Assembly: GCA_022829145.1 (NCBI GenBank)
Contig: CM040753.1
Coordinates: 21,015,884 to 21,079,883, forward strand
Length of the DNA: 64,000 bases
Direction: 5' to 3'
DNA from: Albula goreensis
Lineage: Eukaryota > Chordata > Actinopteri > Albuliformes > Albulidae
Part shown: piece by piece, positions 12,237 to 24,900 of the stretch
Layout of the letters: every line of letters begins with the position of its first letter
How positions within the stretch are numbered: position 1 is the stretch's first letter
Position numbers and translations under genes: made by a program
Notes under the pieces: model-generated
The model's database searches: none
What the model was told of the DNA's origin: nothing
What the model saw: only the letters and a program-made list of their open reading frames with translations

Positions 12237-15200
12237 TACAACTGGCGGACAGAACTTTTTCTCATTTCCATTTCCCACATGGACTTCACCAAGCTGCCAA
12301 TAAAGTCAGGAGAAGTAAGCACTGCAGTTTTATTTTTTTCCTCCTCACACCACCCCCATTGTGTGTCTTTATTAGAAAAATATTTCCATTGGCAGAGCTT
12401 ACTGCACGGCACAGGCTTTGCTGCATGTCTAATAATTCATTACCGAGGGAGCAATGTAATAACAGCTGATTTGCAGCCATGGCGTATTGGTGGAAGAATC
12501 ACCATTTTATTTGCTCCACTATGTGCAGTTTGTGTATGGTTTTCACATTCAGTAGACCTGGAAGCTTTCAAAGAATTGGTCTTATTGATGGTATCACGTT
12601 ACCTTTAGAGGTTGTTGTGAACAGTTTGAAGAAACCTCAGCTATGTCTGTACTCAGAAATGCATTACCTAATGTTTGTCTGTCTGTATAAACCTGCTATT
12701 TATGGTAATTAAATATTTTTAATATGCTACTGTTTGACAATTGCAGTATATCCGTGTTACCAAATGATTATTGTTCTGGCAACTCTTTGTTCTCTGAGGT
12801 TTTCCATGATTGTTATTGTTGGTGGTCACCACATTAATTATGTAAGCAGATTATTGGTTGGTGTTGTTTTCTCTACTTTGCTTGCTATTTTGCTTTGTTT
12901 TGTTCATCAGTTATACAATAAATGTACTGTTGCTTTTGTTTTCAATCAAATAAATTTCCTCAGCTTATTTGAAATGTAATTAAATATTCGTTAAAATAAT
13001 ACAAAGCCAAAAATGAACAACAAAGGTTTATTTACAGTACCTCAAAACATATAATGTCCAGTCAATACACAATGTACACATAAAACAGCAAACAAAAAAT
13101 GTTCTTTAAATGGCAGGATAAGTCATGCAATACATGTTACATAATGATTTACACAGAAGTATGAGGAATTGTTTTATATGTATGTTTCTGAGTGCTCAAG
13201 ATTTTTTCCCAGAGTGTAATGACAACCACACAACTCAGTTGATACCAATAGTGGAAAACTCTAAACAGGCAAATTCTGTTGAGGATGTTCTCCCTGAGAC
13301 CCTGCTAGACAGCAGTAAGACAGATGCTGGAAAGCTTGTTACCAGCAGGTTCAAACTCAAATGCCTGACTATCAAATCAGGCCCTGGATGGTAACAGTCT
13401 AGCAGCTCTTTTTCTTGCTTTCTGAATTGTCCAATTGTAAAGACATGGAAAGAATTCATTTGTATGTGTTGCCAGTACACAGTATGTACCAAAACAAATA
13501 GCATTCAAAGTTTTTATTATGAATAATTTGTGAACTATGAAATTTAACTGAAGCAATCACCGGCAGTAGGAGTCACTATCATGTTAGATGCATTTCATTA
13601 TTTATGTGTGAAATTATGCACAAATTTGAGGTCTTGCTTTCTGTAAACCTGGCTTGAATTCTCAGCCCCTTCAGTAAGTCTGTTTGCATTTATGCTGTGC
13701 CTGAAGTGTCTTCATCATTTTTAAATATTGTGTAAGTGTTGTGGTTGATAGGCAGCAGCAAATGTCTTGCCTGTTGCCTAAGATTTGTTCATGATTTTTG
13801 CCATGAAGGATGAGCTACTAAGCTCTACGTTTATATGGCAGAGTAGAACATGCAGCAGTTAGCATGTTCTACTCTGCTTAACGGATATTTTTCTAAAATG
13901 ACTAATGCATGTGTATAGATTCTGTAATGTTTTCCATAAGATAGATGCTTTACATTGGACCCTTTTTTGATCAGAGTGTCACACCTCTCTCTGTGGCTTT
14001 CCACAACACAATGTTACATCCATCACTTGGTTAAAATAACTTGGTCATTCATGGCTGTAGGTTGAATAAACTTTGCATGGCATGTTCTGAATATTGGAAG
14101 CACTTAAGTTAGGACTTAATGACTTTTTACATTCCCTGAACAGGCAACATACTAGCTCGACTTGAACATTTCTTGGATATGCACTATACAAGGTCTCATA
14201 TATTCTTAGCCCATTAAAATTATTCTGAATAAAATTAACCAATTGTTCAAATGGAAGAGTACCAAAATGACATTACCTTGAAAAATATCCAAATGAGCTG
14301 TTTACAAAGATCTATGGCCAAACTCTTTAAAGCAAACCCAAAAGGGTGAGCCAGCACTGTATTCCCTAATTAACTTGGAACCTCTGCTTAATGCTACCCT
14401 GCACAGTGAGTCATTTGGGTCTGGATTAGTTCAGCACCATGAGGTTTTCTTATTTGCTTAATAAGTCTAAAATCCTCACTGTGAAGATAAGCAATTTTCT
14501 TGCTTTTGGCTGTGCCAGTCCTTCTAAACCCAATTAACACTGTCAGTTGTTAAGGTCTCTCAGCAACCAGTGGAATGGTAAAAGACTAAAGATCCTTTAG
14601 GACACACAGATGCTCAGGAAAGCTTGAGTAAATTTCACAGTTTGTTTTATGAGTTGTGTTATTTATTTATCCAACGAGACGGTTTGTTGTTTTTTATCCC
14701 AGGAAATGTATTCCCTCTCCCAAATTCATATGTAAACGCAACAACATGGCCCTATAATACCAGGGAGTTAGATAGGAAGTTAATTAATTCTGTATGACGT
14801 ATGAATATTCACTGTTCATGTATCATCTTAATACTTTGACAAAAAAAATTGCAGATATGGGAAATTATTGGCAAGAAGTTACATTATATGTCTGCAAAGG
14901 TTTGAACATGTTTACTTCATAATGCTTGTTGTACTGAGATACAATTAAATGCAAAGAGGTTATTCATCTGCTGTTAAGATGTGCCTTCATGAGTTTTTAC
15001 TCATCGTTTGTCATTTACAGTAACTTATCAAAATTGAATATGAATCCTGCAAAGGTCCCTTACACATATTCCCTATAGGTTAGCTCACTTCACTATGGGA
15101 TGTAGCCAATTTAATATAGGATCCTATAATAAATTAGTCTGCCCTTTTTGACAGTTTTGTCAGGGCACTCAAGTCAACATCTTTACAATACTATTGCACT

Positions 15201-16410
15201 TCAAGTGAAAAAGACACCAACAAAAAATATACAGTCAAGTAAGCATTTTGATTAGTCTAGTTAATTCACCAGGATACAATTCATATGATTTTATAGACAT
15301 TAATGGTAATGTTGTAAAATACTGTATTAATACAAGTTAGGGTCAAAATGAGGTTATGCAGGAGCTCTTTGGAAAAGTAAAACATTAAGGGAAATGTGTT
15401 TTCCCTCAAAGTACTTTCATTTCCAGGTCCATACCTCTGGATCTGTTTAGTCTACTGGTTAGATCCATTTTGTTAAGGCATATTTGTCTTGGCTAAAGCC
15501 CTGGTGCATGCTGCTGTCAGAGAGAAGCTTGGTTGGATTTCAGCTGGTGCTTTTACATTTTCATTTAAAATGAGACAAAGATGCATCTCTCTCGAGACTC
15601 AACACACTCTTTGATGTCTAAAATACTTCTCCCCCTTGTTGCATGATGAAATTTCACACTTCTAGATTCACAGAAATCAGCTACTGCAGTGATGGATGTG
15701 TTTCAACATGGACCTATTGTCCATAAATTCTTTTCATAAAGTCTTTCAGGTAAAGCTTTAACAGCTTTTTCTCTTTCTTATTTAAGGAGTGTTAAATTGA
15801 TCATTTAGTTTCGTACTTTTATATCCATATATAAGTGGCATCAGTAAAAGGTTACATTTTGTATCAACGAAAAGAAAATAATCTTGACATTGTAGATGAT
15901 CTTATAAACCTTTGGTTGGTAGTCATGTCTATAATTTTAGCTTTTTTCTTGAGTAACATAATGCAGTCTACAACTTACTTAAATTGTGGTGATGACATTA
16001 ACATTGTTTGCAAGTCTTGATTCTGTTTTGAGGGAGAGACATGCACACTAGGAGTCAGGAAAGTATTCACATCCAACATCACCAGGCTGTTTGAGCTTCA
16101 TATATCATTTTCATCACCATATTTCTCTCTGGGACCAAAATATGCTGCAGAAAAGGACAGAAGACATACTTTAGTACAAATAAAGCATGCTTTCTTTATT
16201 ATTCATTGAAAATGAATTGAACAAATTAACTATGAGCGAAAATGTGAGCCAGACATGAATCCATTTATATAAATTTTGATTTGAACTTTAAGTATTTTAC
16301 TTTAAGGTTAATTTTAGATTTTTCAACACTAAACTCAACATTAACAGCCCAGTGCACCCTTAGTTTCAACATTTTAATCATTTAACTTAAACTAATCAAA
16401 AATATGGAAA
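12237..16410. other. intergenic between the insertion and the cilp2 3' end
   Basis: AT-rich sequence with no exon or RNA gene that I can support. Open frames of up to 109 codons at 12.2-13.5 kb overlap in several frames and have no family signature. The one structural feature is the perfect hairpin at 13838-13877. Confidence 0.5.
13838..13877. repeat. perfect 16-bp inverted repeat, 8-nt loop
   Basis: The arm gcagagtagaacatgc (13838-13853) is the exact reverse complement of gcatgttctactctgc (13862-13877). The loop is agcagtta. The arms do not extend further, so this is shorter than a typical microRNA precursor stem. Confidence 0.95.
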
Positions 16411-16416
16411 TTTATT
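16411..16416 (-). terminator. cilp2 polyadenylation signal candidate
   Basis: AATAAA on the minus strand, about 115 nt after the cilp2 stop codon. A second AATAAA at 16195-16200 would give a 3' UTR of about 330 nt. The sequence does not decide between them. Confidence 0.5.
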
Positions 16417-16531
16417 TTTGTTATTTGGCAAATAATAACAACACAGTCTGTGACATTCAGTCCATCATGTGGTTGAGCAGACCATTGAAGGGTTAAATGT
16501 ATATGATCTTGAAGCTTACCTAAGGGGTAAC

Positions 16532-18951
16532 CTATTGCCGAATCTGAATCCTGGTTTGAGGTCTTCTCCTCCTGGACCCTGCACTAGGATTGCGGCTCTG
16601 GGCCCTGCCCTGCTGGCCTGAAGGGTAGGCTACCACTCGGGGGCTCCCTCTCCTGATCTGCACCCCACCAGCCTCCCTCATGTCCCGAGCCACCTGTGCC
16701 AGAGTCTGGACAGGGTTAGTCTGCAGGCGCTGGAAAAGGCTCTCCCGTGTAACCGTTCTCTCAGGGCAGCTGAAAGTCAGTGCCACCCCTGAATCTGATT
16801 TCATCTCCCTTGAGAAGCCATCTGAAGTGCCATCAAAACAGCGTCCAATTGCGATCTCCTTAGCTACCCTCGGGTTCTGGTCTGTAACTGTGTAGATACC
16901 ATAGTTGTGCCCCAGGGGGTCAACGGGAGCGAGCATGTTGAAGGCATGTGTCTCATTGTTCTGGCGAACAGGAGGGTGCTTGGTAAGATACTCCTGGAGG
17001 AGGCTGTTGATGCCCACTCGTCGGCAGTTGCCTTGGGGGAGGATGGAGATGAGAGACCTGTCAACGATGTCTTGATCAAAAAGCATTCCACTGCACTTAA
17101 ATTCCAGACAGGCAGCAGAGGTGTTGGACAAATGCATATCCCGGGTGCTGCGGATATCCCTGATGCCATAGAGCTCACCCCTTGTCTGCGGATGAGTACC
17201 TCCAAAATTTCGTGACCTCACCATGACTTCGTTGGGCCCATTAATCTTCACCTTGATGTAACAGGCACGGAATTCCTGAGGGTTTGGCCACCAGGAGAGG
17301 TAATCGCCAGTCCATGTTGTCAAGTCACTCTCCTGAAATGGTACCACATTGTACTCATACTTGTCCTTCTCCACACGAAAGAAACGAAAGTGGTTGGCAT
17401 CGACGGGTGCATTTTCACAGGCTATTAAGCTCTGATAGGGGTATATTGGCCCATTGGTTTCATCAAAATTATTTGGATTAGGTTTAGCTAAATTAATTTT
17501 GAAGGCAGTTTTCTTAAGAGCAGGATCTTCATGGTCTGAACGCTGGTATTCTATTTTATTCAGGTATGGCAGGGATACTCCAATTATGTTGGGATTCATT
17601 TTTGGTGCTGAGGGAGCTGCCTCCAGCTCCTCACCACCCATAATGGCTGTGACATAGGCTGTATAAGCATCAGGCCTCTGAGCATCACAAAAGGCTGGCA
17701 AGCAGGCCCCATTGGGTCCTGTTATCACACTGTCAAAACGGCCCCATGCCCTTGGATTAGAAGAGTAGCCTGGCTTAGGCTCTAAGTTAATGAGGCTGAT
17801 AACGACACCTTCAAGCTGCTCGGTGGGCAGAAATTTGTCACTCATATATGCCCGTACCTTCACATAGCAGCGGCGATTTTCAGGAACATCCAAATTGAAA
17901 AGCCGGCGCTCCCTGACCTCCATGTTCCCAATGAGGAAAGTGCGCTCCTCTCTCTTGCTCCTGCCATTTCCACCACCGCCAGCCTGAGTGTAGTGAAAGT
18001 CACTCTCTTCTTCCCAGATGCCTGTTTCAGGGTTGAGGGACCATAGCTTCATCTTCGGAATGTGCTCTGGCATCTTGACATGCTCTGTATCCAGGAGGAC
18101 CTGCACAGCTCCTGCCCCAAGAACCTCCTGGTTACTTTCATCTCGGAAATCAACAGAAAACATTCCATATGTCCTTAGAGGAAACATGTCTCCCTCATTA
18201 TTGACAAAGTTGAGATCTCCTGGTGCAGCGGCAGCAGTGGTGATATTCCTTGGGTCCAGAAAGGTAACGCTGGCTTTTACAGTGCCCTCATAAACCTCCC
18301 CACTGTTCTTATGAAATGAATTTGGGGGTATGACTATCTGGCCAATAGGATCCTCATCTTTGATCTCCCCCAAGTAGATTGTATTAGTTTCTGCAGCATT
18401 GATGCTGACTGCTTCCTGCTTCCTCATTACTTTCACATCATGGTAGACAGCACCTCCTTTCCTGTCAAAGATGAAGACCTTGGGGGTGTCAATGAACTTC
18501 TGCATGCGATCCACAAAGTTCACCACCAGCCTCTCTGTATCTGGGGGCACCTGGATGGTAAAACTCCCCTGGTACCCAGTGGTCCCAACCCTGTCCTTCC
18601 CAATGTAGATGTGCCCAAAGCGAAGAGGTTCTCCATTGTCCGCAGCAACCACCCTACCCCGTACCAGGACCTTAGGTTCTACACACTTCTGGCAACCGCA
18701 CTCCATCACTACCCGGACAGGCAGGGTGTAGCTGCCACAGTTGATCTCCCGAGTTTCCATGCGCTTCACCCCACAGCAGTAGCTGGCCCCGTCTCTGCAG
18801 CGCAGGTCAAAGTCCAGGGATCCAGCACACTTGCTGTGGGGACAGCGGCCAGCATCGTAGAACCTGGAGTTGGTCCCTGGCTGCACACAATCTACTGGCA
18901 GTTTGATTGGGTGACTTTCAGGGGCGGAGACACAGGCAGGAGTGCCTTTAG
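16532..18951 (-). CDS. cilp2: cilp2 coding exon 9 (C-terminal two-thirds)
   Basis: One uninterrupted 2,420-nt exon, from acceptor cctatag to the TAG stop, encoding residues 453-1258. It holds a Cys-rich stretch (KLPVDCVQPG to CGCQKC), a second regulatory-like beta-sandwich (VRGRVVAADNGEPLRFGH), the LWSLNPETGIWEEE block, the RSKR furin-type site (codons at 17951-17962), and the porcine nucleotide pyrophosphohydrolase-like part with WWPNPQEFRAC and FKCSGMLFDQD. It ends in a basic tail. CILP proteins are cleaved at this basic site; the released C-terminal part is reported to lack pyrophosphohydrolase activity in CILP1. Confidence 0.97.
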
Positions 18952-21900
18952 CTATAGGACACAAAATGGAAAAGAGTCAACATGAATGTCTTTGTCTTTA
19001 ATCTAGAACATACAGAAATGATTTCAGTCCTCATTTTTGTCCCAAAAATAACATTTGCTACAAATTTTATACCTTAATCAGCAAAACTAGGCACATCCTC
19101 ACTGAAATCTTACATCAGCTTAATGCCATAAATCTTGTGGTGTGTCAGGTGGATAATGGCTATGATAATTGCTCCTGTGAGCATCTGCAAGCTGCGATTA
19201 AATTAAGAGTGAACCGCAAACTACATTTCTCGCAAGTTAGAATTGGTTTGCCAGAATGGTTTTAAATACTGAATTTCACATGCCTAGCCAATTGTCAAAG
19301 AAAAAAATGACTTTTCAACAACAACATATTCCAGAAACACTTTCTGGCAAAATGTCTCTTTTAGTACCACAGTGTACTACAGTGTAGGATTAATGCTGTG
19401 CAACCTCACTGATCTTTAAACAGTCTGGAGGGATATCCCACTATATCAGGCAAACAAAGATGAAAGCGTTCAGTGGTGGTCTTAACTATTGCTTTCTCCT
19501 CTGAAATGTATTCTACACATAAAACTATGCATTAAAAGGAAAGAAGATGATGGAATGTAGGAGATATGCATATTCATACCATAGCATACTTACTTGAACA
19601 ATGACATAACAGTATTTTACTTTGTACACTGCTTTTCAAAATGGTATCATATGGGGCTTGGGTTCAGATAGAGAATGCTTACCTCTAGATGGGTTAGTGG
19701 GATTTAGATGCTGAGGATTAAAATGTTCACTCAAACAGAATTGCAATCTGCAAAAGTTTTGTTCAGTCCCTTTCAGATAAACTGAAAATATATGCATGAG
19801 GTATTGAAGTAACATTTTCTTAAAGTTGGGGCTCAGAAACAAATCTTTGTTAAACTCAAGAAATCATTCTCTCTGGTACATACAAAATCTGTTTTAAGCC
19901 AAGTTAACCTAACAGGACACATACCCCTCAAAATGACTTCAATATATTGATATTGCGCTTTTCAAGCATCATACACATCTAGTCGTGGTGACATAGTGCT
20001 AGTTCATGATTTCAAAATATATGTTGTATTTCTGCTGAAATGAAACTTTTCAATATTACACAAGCCACATATAGTCAGTGTCGACTTGCTTATGATTTTT
20101 TTAAAAAATCACATTTTTTACTTTGCTCACACAGTGAACACAGTGTAAGTATCAAGTATTAAAACATGCACATCCCAGTAAAAAACCAGACAGAATTATT
20201 TCTATTTTCCATTTAAAAAATGGTTGTGATTTGAAGTCCAAAAATCACAAAATGTTGCCAAAATAAACTGGTAATTGATGAAGGGGGAAATCAAATGTAT
20301 AACTACTGTACAAACTACACATTTTTTCTGTAGCTTTTTTTGTAGTTTTTCACAAGCTTTCTCATACTTCTAGTTTATATGATAGAATCTTTTATTATAC
20401 CCCTCTGAGAATAACTGTCATTCTGAAGTTTAAGTCTAAAGAAATGGAAAGAGGGCTTTCAGTACTTTAAGCAAAACAGGTTCATAATACTCTATTCCAA
20501 ATAACAATGTGTAGTTTTATTCACTGGAGCACATTTCTCATCATGTAACGACTAAAAAGCACAAGTGATCTTTCTCAGGAAACCCTGCACTGATTACTTT
20601 AGCACACTCCTCAGCAGACTCTTTTGGTCAATCTATATCTCCACTAACAAGCATCAAGGGAATTCTTACAATGTGTATCTATCCCTCACGGATGGGGAAA
20701 TGCATTCTTGTCTGACTTGACAAAAAAAAAGTAACTGGATTTATTGACAATCTTGGATTTCACTTCAATGTGCAGAGCTATGGAGAACTGGGATTTGTGG
20801 TTTTACTGTAGCTAGGGTGATCTCTTTGTAAAAAAAAAACTTTGTTTGTAAAAGGTTAGTTTTCCACCAGTGTAAACACAATAAAAACCTTACTGTTGTC
20901 CACATTGCCAAATATTGGATGTCCTCATTTTTTATGATTGTATTTAGTAGTTTTACAAGTGTTTACCATTTCATTCAGACATGGTACATTTACCATTATT
21001 TATCTTGTTCAAAGAAAGGTCACATATGTACCCTTCATATACATATAAGGTATCTGCTTAATTAATACCAGGTGTACCCACCAAGAACAGTAAGGAAAGC
21101 TGGAGAGGATTTAATGCTCCCTGCTTCACTGGTGGCTTTACAGTGGTACTGTCCCATCTGGGCAGGCTTCAGGTCCCTCAGAATGAGCTCTTCCGCATAT
21201 TTGTACACCTTGCGATCCAGCAAGGTTTCATTGTGGTACCTGGAAATCAAATGAGAGAATCTCTATATTCCATGATGAGATGACCATCTGTACACATAAG
21301 CCACAAAGAAGCCAAATCCCCCCCCACACACACACACTTATACACATGCTGTACATAAACACACAAATATGTGGAATGTATGTCTTTTTAATTTGACATG
21401 CTTATTTCTCACTGGAGAAAAGGCACCTATTAATGAGCCAAAAAGAACAAGTAATAAATTGAACTGAGTGGTAGATTTCTTTACAGTGCTTAGCAGTGTA
21501 GTCTGGTTAGTGTTAGGATTTTATATTTTTTTGCTTTGGGAAATGTATTAGGATACACATGCATAATCTCACCAGTAGTATTTATCAGGTGTGGGCATCC
21601 CTGTGGCTTTGCAGCACAATGTCACCCGCTGCCCTTCGTACCGCACTTTGTCCTCTGGATGCTCCACCATGTATGGCTTTTCTGTAGTGTATCAGACCAG
21701 GCAAAGATAAATACTCATAGCCCTCTCTTGGCTGCTATGGATCGTACTGTTGAGGCATTGGTTCACATAAAACTTAATCATGCTTAAACTGCTGTGGGAA
21801 ACAGTCCTTATCAAACAGCACTATTGTGGGATCATGCAGCATATATAGGGCCCTACTTTAACTGCTTCTTGGATTCTTTCAGGAAAATATACTCTTTTAT

Positions 21901-24900
21901 CTCTCCCGGGGGCTGTCCATTTTGTTTCATGTCCTGTTCCCACAGTCTGGACATTGCATATGAATGTCTATCCCTGGATTAACTTCATAGCTCAAGGAGA
22001 TTGGCATGCCAGTGCTTGGTGATGTCAGTAAAAGCTCAGGGTGAAGCAATCCAGCACTCCTGTGGGACTCACCGGATGACTTCAGGACTGCCCGCAGCCA
22101 GGAGATCCCGGTGCTGTTGCTGGTGGCAAATACACTAATGGGGGCAAACTTCTCCCGCCTGATGGTGACGAGGGTCTGGTTGCCACCAGAGCACACCCCA
22201 GGAACCTTGAAGAGCCCTCTGGCGTCCGTGCGGGCACGGAGGATCTTGGGCTGGCTGGCGAGAGTGATTTGGGCTCCAGACACAGGCACACCGGTCAGGT
22301 CGAGGACTTCGCCATGGAGTAGGTGACCTTCACACACACAACGGCTGCAGTCCTCACTGGGCTGTCCCTCAGAACACACTCGCTGGCATGCCGCTGCACA
22401 CACACACACACACACAACCACAAACATACAGAACACTGTAAATGTAAAATTGTAAAAGTTTCCTTGTTTATACATATTCTCAGCCCTTTGATCACTGAGA
22501 AGCATATAAAAAGTGATGTATTGTCAAAACGCGTCAATGATTTTGTGACAATGCTAAGGTCAACTCCTGCACAGTCTACATATAGTGACACAATAATAAC
22601 AATATTTTACAATGTTAATATTTTATGAATGTCTTGTAATACTACCTGTACACATGTACCTACTACTGTCCTTATTCACACATTAAAGAAAGTGGCTGAT
22701 TGAAAATCTCTGGTCATTGTGCGCCACTCTTAAAGAGCCTAGTCCCTGTGAAAAAAAGTTGTTGAACAACTCTATACAACATCTACCCTTCATCAATGAA
22801 ATGACCCTTCATGAATGACCCGTGGGGATTTCCCATCATATGGTCTCATCTGGCAGATATTACCTGGACAAGGATTCTTCCCACATTTCTGGACTTCTGC
22901 AGGACGTCCCACGCAATGCACGTTGACAGAGGGTCTGACGCAGGTGCGCCTCCTAACTCTTCGTCCCCTGCCGCAGGTCACTGAGCAGGTGCTCCACTGA
23001 CCCCAGGGGCTCCACTTAGCTTCATGGTCAATTTCAGGGAGATGTCAGAGATGAGGCAAACCCATTAGTGATGGGAGCATCAGGTGTTCAGAAAACAACT
23101 GTGTAGGCAACCGCATATTACAATAATTTACAGCCATAACAACAGAAATAATGAACTTTCACACTGAAACTGTACAACAGATCATACTTTATTAGCACTG
23201 AGCTCTTAGTCAATTGACCATCATCAGGTTGTTTTCATTATCAAATATTTAGTAAATGAAGGCCCCAGAGACAGAGACACCTACTGTTATTTGGCACTTA
23301 ATTGATCAATTATAGGAGCTGATTACACAGTTAACTCAGCCCTGGCTGGGTCCCTGGGGCCTGAACTACTTGTGGAATTTAAGGTGATAATTAAAATAAG
23401 AGGAGCTTACGTCTCCTGAGGACTAGGGTAATGGACGTTAATGAGAGAGGAGCATGTGCTCAGAAAGTGGCTGTTGGGGCATCCTGGATAGAGATACATG
23501 CTTACAGACAGCTCAGATCAAAGCCCTGGAAGCTGATCCATAAGAGATGCACATTCTGATACACTGGCTAATTGAGAATGACACTCGTCATAAATAGTCA
23601 TTACAAATGCAATAATGTTGCTCCCAAACCACTTTTATGTCTTGAAGAAAAAAGTGCCAGTGCATTAGGTGTCTGAATTTGTAATGTCTTCCTGCTGCTC
23701 TCGTAAATCTCTTGTGTAGTTTTTAAATTTACATTGACGTGTAATTTTACATTTGGACAGTTTAAGGTCAGGTGTTGTGCAATAATGTAACTCATTATGC
23801 TGTGAACATCAGCCACAGTGGACTAATTGTGGATCAGAGTCAAAATCTTTTCCTAAATTGTTGGGGCTAAAATGGGGGACCAGACAAGTTGATCTAAGAC
23901 TTGATGTCAAAGGCAGAAAACTTGTGAAGCCTAGACTGACAGAATTTCACTGTTCCTGCTAAAGAACGCATTTACAACAAATATGTAGTGAGCTTACAGT
24001 TCAAATTTACGATCTATCGAGCTGGCTGGATCAAAAGGTTTTGGTCAGCAATAAACCACATAACCAACTAAACCAATTGTCATATATTATACATCTTTAG
24101 TCAGTCCAGGCTTAAACGGTTTTTTCATGTGTTTTTGTAAATAAAATCCAATGCTGTACACTTTATAGTCCTCTGCCCTCTTAGAATGTACTGTATGATC
24201 ACAACAGTCTCATAAATGGCAGAAACCGGGTAATGGAATGAAGTCCAGACTCAGATTTTCAAATGTGTGAAAAACAAAAACTGTGTGAACTATGTGAAAA
24301 AGTATATAACCATTTTTAATAATTTCTTGTTTTTATTTTATTTTTTTTTTTTTACAATACAGGCTGATAATGAGTTTGGTAATGTACTGACATGCGTTTT
24401 TAATGAAAGCAGTTTTTCCCCTAAAACATGTTTTGTGATCCAAATTATGATTCAAAGATGTTTATAGAATGTCTGGGGCTTCAGCTATGATATAATACTC
24501 TGTATTAGTATTTTGGCTGTAAAAACACAATGAAGTGAGTTAAGTGGATTAACATCCAGTAATGAAATGAGGGTGACAAAATGATGTTGCCAAAAGTGAA
24601 ACAGTCAGATAAGACATAGAGCAGATGCTCTGATCAATGTAAATGTAACCTCTCTATAACACTGAGGACAGCTATTTGTAACATTGACCATCTTTCATAT
24701 TTTTAATTCTATGATAATTCAATAACAGAGATCTGATATACCACATCCTGTAAAGGATTATTGGATTTTATCATGAAAAGGCTCTTTAAGTGTCATTTTA
24801 CAGGCAGACAGAGACCCAGCGGGCATAAAGAAGGCAAGACTGAAGAAAGCAATAAGCCAAAATGTTCCCTGGGTCCCAGTCCTGCTCTCCTGTGCATGCA

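Noticed and set aside
13125..13504. Overlapping 89-codon frames considered as a transposase fossil
   Set aside because: No catalytic or zinc-finger motif of any known family could be found.
16680..18985. Plus-strand open frames of up to 181 codons
   Set aside because: They are antisense shadows of the large cilp2 last exon.
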